Positions 60,109-63,883 of a stretch of DNA of 63,883 nt are shown here, piece after piece; within the stretch, counting starts at the first letter, position 1; each line of letters opens with the position of its first letter. The stretch comes from JANXUF01 sp043747685 (GTDB taxonomy: Bacteria > Actinomycetota > Acidimicrobiia > Acidimicrobiales > Ilumatobacteraceae), in assembly GCA_043747685.1 (NCBI GenBank), contig JAYTOR010000233.1, positions 1-63,883 of the forward strand. Direction: 5' to 3'. Under the pieces are notes generated by a model that was not told where the DNA came from, ran no database searches, and saw only the letters and a program-made list of their open reading frames with translations. Both the position numbers and the translations under genes were made by a program.

Positions 60109-61899
60109 GTGGCTTCGACGACGACCAATGAACGGCTGAATGAATGGGTGTCAGCATGGGCATCGATCCTGCAGCCGGCAGACGTGTACTGGTGCGACGG
60201 CACTGCTGAGGAATACGACCAGCTCGCAGCCGAACTCGTGGCCTCCGGTACGTTCACAAAGCTCGACGAGACAAAGCGCCCCAACAGCTACTGGGCGCAC
60301 TCGGATCCAGGCGACGTCGCCCGCGTCGAGGACCGCACGTTTATCTGCTCGGTCGATCCCGACGATGCGGGCCCGAACAACAACTGGCGCGACCCGGCGG
60401 ACATGAAAGCCGAGCTCAGTGCGCTGTACTCCGGAGCGATGCACGGTCGCACGATGTACGTCGTGCCATTCAGCATGGGCCCGCTCGGTTCCCCCATCGC
60501 CCACATCGGTGTGCAGCTCACCGACTCCCCCTACGTCGCCGTCAGCATGCGCATCATGACTCGAATGGGTCAGGGTGCACTCGATGCGCTCGGTGACAAT
60601 TCGTGGGTGCCGTGCATCCACTCGGTCGGCGCTCCTCTCGCTGATGGCCAGGCAGACGTCGCATGGCCGTGTAACCCGGACAACAAGTACATCGCCCACT
60701 TCCCGGAAGAGCGCGAGATCTGGTCGTTCGGTTCGGGCTACGGCGGCAACGCATTGCTCGGCAAGAAATGCTTCGCGCTGCGCATCGCCTCGGTCATGGC
60801 GCGCGACGATGGCTGGCTCGCCGAGCACATGCTGATCCTCAAGTTGACGAATCCGGCCGGTGAAGCCAAGTACATCGCTGCAGCGTTCCCTTCGGCATGT
60901 GGCAAGACGAACCTGGCGATGCTGGTGCCGACGATTGCCGGTTGGAAGGCCGAGACGATCGGCGATGACATCTGCTGGATGAAGTTCGGTGCCGACGGAC
61001 GCCTGTATGCGATCAATCCTGAGGCAGGCTTTTTCGGCGTCGCCCCCGGCACCGGCTACGACACCAACGCCAATGCGATGGAGACGCTTCGGGGCAACTC
61101 GATCTTCACGAACACAGCTCTCACCAGCCAGAGCGACGTGTGGTGGGAGGGCATGAGTGAGGACAAGCCTGCTCGGGCCACCGATTGGCGCGGCAATCCA
61201 TGGACTCCTGAGACGGACACGCCCGCCGCACACCCGAACGCTCGCTTCACCGCCCCCGCAGACCAGTGCCCGTGCATCGCCCCGGAATGGCAAGACCCGG
61301 CAGGCGTGCCGATCAGCGCGATCCTCTTCGGCGGACGCCGGCGCACCACCGTTCCGCTGGTCACCCAGGCATTCGACTGGGAGCACGGAGTTTTCCTCGG
61401 CTCGATCATGGCCTCGGAAACCACGGCCGCCGCTGCCGGTGCGGTTGGCCAACTGCGGTTCGACCCGATGGCGATGCTGCCGTTCTGCGGCTACAACATG
61501 GCCGACTACTTCGCACATTGGTTGTCCGTCGGGAAGGACACCGATGCCGCCAATCTGCCGAAGATCTTCGTCGTCAACTGGTTCCGTCGGGGTGACGACG
61601 GGCGCTTCCTGTGGCCAGGTTATGGCGAGAACAGCCGCGTGCTGAAGTGGGTCTCCGAGCGCGTCGACGGCACTGTCGAGGCCGAAGAGACTGCCATCGG
61701 ATGGCTTCCGAACCTTGCGGACCTCGATCTCGATGGCCTGGGAATCGACCAGGCAGACCTCGACGAACTGCTATCGCTCGACGTCGACGGTTGGAAGCAG
61801 GCGATCCCACAGATCACCGACCACTATGCGAAATTCGGTGAGAAGCTGCCGGCACAGTTGTCGATGGCCCTCGACCACTTGGCATCCAGCCTCGGCTGA
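60109..61899 (+). CDS. pckG: Phosphoenolpyruvate carboxykinase (GTP)
   Basis: A 596-residue GTP-type PEP carboxykinase converting oxaloacetate to PEP for gluconeogenesis. The P-loop is FPSACGKTNLAML, the family-specific SFGSGYGGNALLGKKCFALRIAS and the TVPLVTQAFDWEHGVF region are present, and GYNMADYFAHW with NWFRRGDDGRFLWPGYGEN completes the GTP site. The length is typical. The GTG start has AAGGGAG 8 nt upstream. Confidence 0.97.
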   Translation: MASTTTNERLNEWVSAWASILQPADVYWCDGTAEEYDQLAAELVASGTFTKLDETKRPNSYWAHSDPGDVARVEDRTFICSVDPDDAGPNNNWRDPADMKAELSALYSGAMHGRTMYVVPFSMGPLGSPIAHIGVQLTDSPYVAVSMRIMTRMGQGALDALGDNSWVPCIHSVGAPLADGQADVAWPCNPDNKYIAHFPEEREIWSFGSGYGGNALLGKKCFALRIASVMARDDGWLAEHMLILKLTNPAGEAKYIAAAFPSACGKTNLAMLVPTIAGWKAETIGDDICWMKFGADGRLYAINPEAGFFGVAPGTGYDTNANAMETLRGNSIFTNTALTSQSDVWWEGMSEDKPARATDWRGNPWTPETDTPAAHPNARFTAPADQCPCIAPEWQDPAGVPISAILFGGRRRTTVPLVTQAFDWEHGVFLGSIMASETTAAAAGAVGQLRFDPMAMLPFCGYNMADYFAHWLSVGKDTDAANLPKIFVVNWFRRGDDGRFLWPGYGENSRVLKWVSERVDGTVEAEETAIGWLPNLADLDLDGLGIDQADLDELLSLDVDGWKQAIPQITDHYAKFGEKLPAQLSMALDHLASSLG

Positions 61900-62148
61900 G
61901 TCGCAACGCACCGGCATTCTCGCCCGGCGCGCTCGCTCGAGATGAATGTCCCTACGCAGCCGGCTCGCCTCGCGCCAGCACGGCCCTATCGGGCTGACCC
62001 GAATGCGCCGACCGGGAATCGGCGACTCCATGCGCCAGCGCTGGCTGCGTCAGTGCCGCCCGGAGCACACCGGGGTAGGCGCACGTTCTCCGGCGGTGGC
62101 AGCGAGCCGACCTGGTAGACGCTGCTCAAATCGAGCTACTCTCCGAGC
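61900..62148. other. Gene-free 249-bp interval after pckG
   Basis: No gene is seen. It holds a 6-bp hairpin CGCCGA/TCGGCG (62006-62024), a 12-bp palindrome GCCAGCGCTGGC (62034-62045), and the -10 box TACTCT (62137-62142) of the next gene. The hairpin may terminate pckG. Confidence 0.45.
62137..62142 (+). promoter_or_regulatory. -10 box (TACTCT) of a leaderless promoter
   Basis: TACTCT lies 6 nt before GTG 62149, with no ribosome binding site. Confidence 0.45.
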
Positions 62149-63582
62149 GTGACCCGTTCGAAGCCCACACTGCCAGACGGACTCGTCGTCATCGTCAAGG
62201 AGGAGTGCGCGACCTGTCAGATGGTCGTGCCGCTCCTTCCTCTACTCAACGACGTCACTGTCTACACGCAGGACAACCCGGATTTCCCGGCGCACGTCGA
62301 TGCCATCTCGGACGCAGACCTGGCGATCAGTTGGCATTATGACATCGAGACGGTGCCGACGGTGATCCGCGTCGTCGACGGCGTCGAGGTCGAGCGCACC
62401 ATCGGCTGGCATCGAGACAGCTGGCGGGACATCACCGGCATTGCCGATCTCGGCGAGGAGCTTCCGGTGATGCGGCCGGGTTGCGGCTCGATGAGCGTCG
62501 ATCCGGACAAGGTCGACATGCTGCGTGCCAAATACGCAGGTGACCGGCTGAAATCCCGCCGCATCGAATTGGCTGACCTCGACGACGAGATGGAAGTGCT
62601 CTTCGACCGCGGTCTCACCGACGGGCTGCCGGTTACCGCCCCCACGGAGGAGCGTGTACTGCGCATGCTCGAAGGAACGACGCGCAACGCCAGTGATGTC
62701 GTCGCCATCGTGCCGCCGGACCTCGTCGAGGTGACCGTCGAGAAAATCGCCATCAACGCTGTCATGGCGGGCTGCAAACCGGAATACCTCCCGTGGGTGA
62801 TCGCCTCGCTCGAAGCGATCTGCAACGACGAGTTCAACATCCACGGTGTTTTGGCAACGACGATGCCGGTCGGGCCGGTGATCATCTGCAACGGCCCCGG
62901 CACACGGGCAATCGGGATGAACAGCGGCGTCAACGTGCTCGGGCAGGGCAACCGCGCCAACCTGACGATCGGCCGGGCGGTCCAATTGGTCGTTCGCAAT
63001 GTCGGCGGCGGACGACCGGGCGAAGTCGATCGGGCAGCCCACGGAAATCCCGGCAAGCTCAGTTTCTGTTTCGCCGAGGACGAGATCGGCTCGCCATTCA
63101 CGTCGCTTGCGGTTTCTCGCGGAGTTGGTCCGGGCAGCAACGCGGTGACCGTCTTCGCCGGCGAGGGCCCCCGATGCATCGTCGACCAACTGGCACGTGA
63201 CCCAGATCAGCTGGCGAATTCATTCGCCGCCTGCCTCCGTACGGTGCATCACCCGAAGCTGCCGCTCGGCTTCGATGTCGTGCTGATCGTCGGGCCGGAA
63301 CATGCAAGGGTGTTCGCCGAGGCGGGATGGGACCGGGACCGTCTGCTCGCCGAATTGCACGGCAGACTGCAACTTGCCGGGGCCGACATCGTTCGCGGTG
63401 CGCACGGGATGGCCGAGGGCGTGCAGGACGCGTTCAAGCATCTGACGCTCCCGAAGTTCCGCGACGGAGGCATCCTGCTCGTGCACGCCGGCGGCGGAGC
63501 GGGACTGTTCTCGGCGATGATCGGTGGCTGGGCCAACGGCTCGACCGGATCGACGCCCGTCACCCGCCTCGTCGGGACCTGA
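62149..63582 (+). CDS. Thioredoxin-fold domain fused to a large domain of unknown function
   Basis: A 477-residue cytoplasmic protein. The N-terminal 100 residues look like a thioredoxin fold with the CATC (CxxC) motif at residues 20-23 and VPTVIRVVDGVEVERTIGW near the cis-proline. The remaining roughly 350 residues contain a PGCGSMSVDPD segment (about residue 115), then a body with TDGLPVTAPTEERVLRML, VEKIAINAVMAGCKPEYLPWV and VGRAVQLVVRNVGGGRPG-like repeats of conserved cysteines and glycines. Proteins of this arrangement exist in environmental Actinobacteria (my memory, unverified); function is unknown. A redox or thiol-transfer reaction is plausible. The start has TACTCT 6 nt upstream. 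Confidence 0.75.
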   Translation: MTRSKPTLPDGLVVIVKEECATCQMVVPLLPLLNDVTVYTQDNPDFPAHVDAISDADLAISWHYDIETVPTVIRVVDGVEVERTIGWHRDSWRDITGIADLGEELPVMRPGCGSMSVDPDKVDMLRAKYAGDRLKSRRIELADLDDEMEVLFDRGLTDGLPVTAPTEERVLRMLEGTTRNASDVVAIVPPDLVEVTVEKIAINAVMAGCKPEYLPWVIASLEAICNDEFNIHGVLATTMPVGPVIICNGPGTRAIGMNSGVNVLGQGNRANLTIGRAVQLVVRNVGGGRPGEVDRAAHGNPGKLSFCFAEDEIGSPFTSLAVSRGVGPGSNAVTVFAGEGPRCIVDQLARDPDQLANSFAACLRTVHHPKLPLGFDVVLIVGPEHARVFAEAGWDRDRLLAELHGRLQLAGADIVRGAHGMAEGVQDAFKHLTLPKFRDGGILLVHAGGGAGLFSAMIGGWANGSTGSTPVTRLVGT

Positions 63583-63611
63583 CCTCACCTCGGAACCACC
63601 TGCACTGGCCA

Positions 63612-63658
63612 GCGTTTGTGCACCCGAGCCATGATGCATGGCCGTTGTGCACAAACGC
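63612..63658. terminator. Nested hairpin between convergent genes
   Basis: A perfect 12-bp inverted repeat, GCGTTTGTGCAC (63612-63623) with GTGCACAAACGC (63647-63658), encloses a second stem GCCAT/ATGGC (63628-63632 and 63638-63642) with loop GATGC. Symmetric 4-nt internal loops separate the stems. Little or no T-tract follows, so a U-less bidirectional terminator is likely. Confidence 0.6.
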
Positions 63659-63665
63659 CGCTCTT

Positions 63666-63883
63666 TCAGGTCGTGCTGAAACGGCCTTCGTGCTCGATGG
63701 CGAGTCCGTTGCGGATCAGACGGGCGAGATGCATGTCGATCGATCGGCGCTCGACCGAGATCCCCCAACCCTGCGGTAGCGCTCCGGGACGGTAGATGAT
63801 GCCGGCGGCCGCAAGTTCACCAAGTGTCCTCGGCGTTTCGAGCAACGTCAGTAGTCGTTCGTCGCGACGATCGATGACACTTG
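63666..63883 (-). CDS. C-terminal fragment of a probable MBL-fold metallo-hydrolase
   Basis: An open minus-strand frame runs off the right edge of the window. The 71 visible residues include ERLLTLLETPRTLGELAAAG, IIYRPGALPQGWGISVERRS and IDMHLARLIRNGLAIEHEGRF, then stop. The pattern TL.EL....YRPG...ERR...HL.RL...G matches the winged-helix tail found in some MBL-fold hydrolases. The catalytic HxHxDH region would lie outside the window, so the family is a tentative call. It is convergent with the thioredoxin-fold gene, separated by a strong hairpin. Confidence 0.5.
   Translation of the reverse strand, partial: SVIDRRDERLLTLLETPRTLGELAAAGIIYRPGALPQGWGISVERRSIDMHLARLIRNGLAIEHEGRFSTT

Overview
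The window looks like one continuous chromosomal stretch of a high-GC actinobacterium. Evidence: GC-rich third codon positions; a DUF2469 gene beside yraN; the ribosomal/SRP cluster ffh-rpsP-khpA-rimM-trmD-rplS; the cluster smc-mutM-rnc-acpP-plsX-rpmF-DUF177-sepIVA-coaD-rsmD-recG-fakA-rpmB; an F420-type luciferase-like oxidoreductase; an ECF sigma/RskA-type anti-sigma pair; and GTP-dependent PEP carboxykinase. plsX and acpP are retained, and several genes appear to start as leaderless mRNAs. I favour the Acidimicrobiia (Ilumatobacter-like), but that is inference without a database search. No rRNA, tRNA, CRISPR array, prophage or intact transposon was seen.

Layout. 1-12 kb: metabolic and housekeeping genes (leuA, truncated at the left edge; a serine hydrolase; rarD-like transporter; Nudix hydrolase; bioY; a rhodanese-ThiF protein; a methyltransferase; a Ski2-like helicase; pepA). 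12-30 kb: metH, a YceI-domain protein, small membrane and zinc proteins, an LLM oxidoreductase coupled to a thioesterase, a secreted beta-propeller/L,D-transpeptidase, an amidase, an MFS exporter, psuG, an RNA m5U methyltransferase, rpe and an enoyl-CoA hydratase. 29.4-34 kb: minus-strand translation and protein-targeting block from yraN back to ffh. 34-45 kb: a lipoprotein, an SDR, ECF sigma plus anti-sigma, ftsY, an FAD reductase and a four-gene polyamine-type ABC transporter. 45-59.4 kb: minus-strand chromosome maintenance, lipid and ribosome block from smc to fakA, with a decayed AbiEi/DUF559-like gene beside smc. 59.5-63.9 kb: rpmB, a cold-shock-like protein, pckG, a thioredoxin-fold fusion protein and the 3' end of an MBL-fold-like gene.

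How the genes work together. The conserved blocks join ribosome assembly (L19, S16, L32, L28, RimM, TrmD, RsmD, RNase III, KhpA), co-translational targeting (Ffh, FtsY), membrane lipid synthesis (AcpP, PlsX, FakA), DNA maintenance (SMC, MutM, RecG) and septation (SepIVA-like).

Nothing here is clearly a new defence or mobile system. The most interesting signals are: a roughly 99-bp dispersed intergenic repeat with paired ends (three copies) whose ends abut promoter -10 boxes; a widespread TANNNT box 6-8 nt before start codons, indicating leaderless genes and fixing many starts; an rnc gene with no usual start codon in the right place; a propeller/L,D-transpeptidase fusion with an altered active-site motif; and a rhodanese-ThiF protein with permuted domains and no zinc cysteines.
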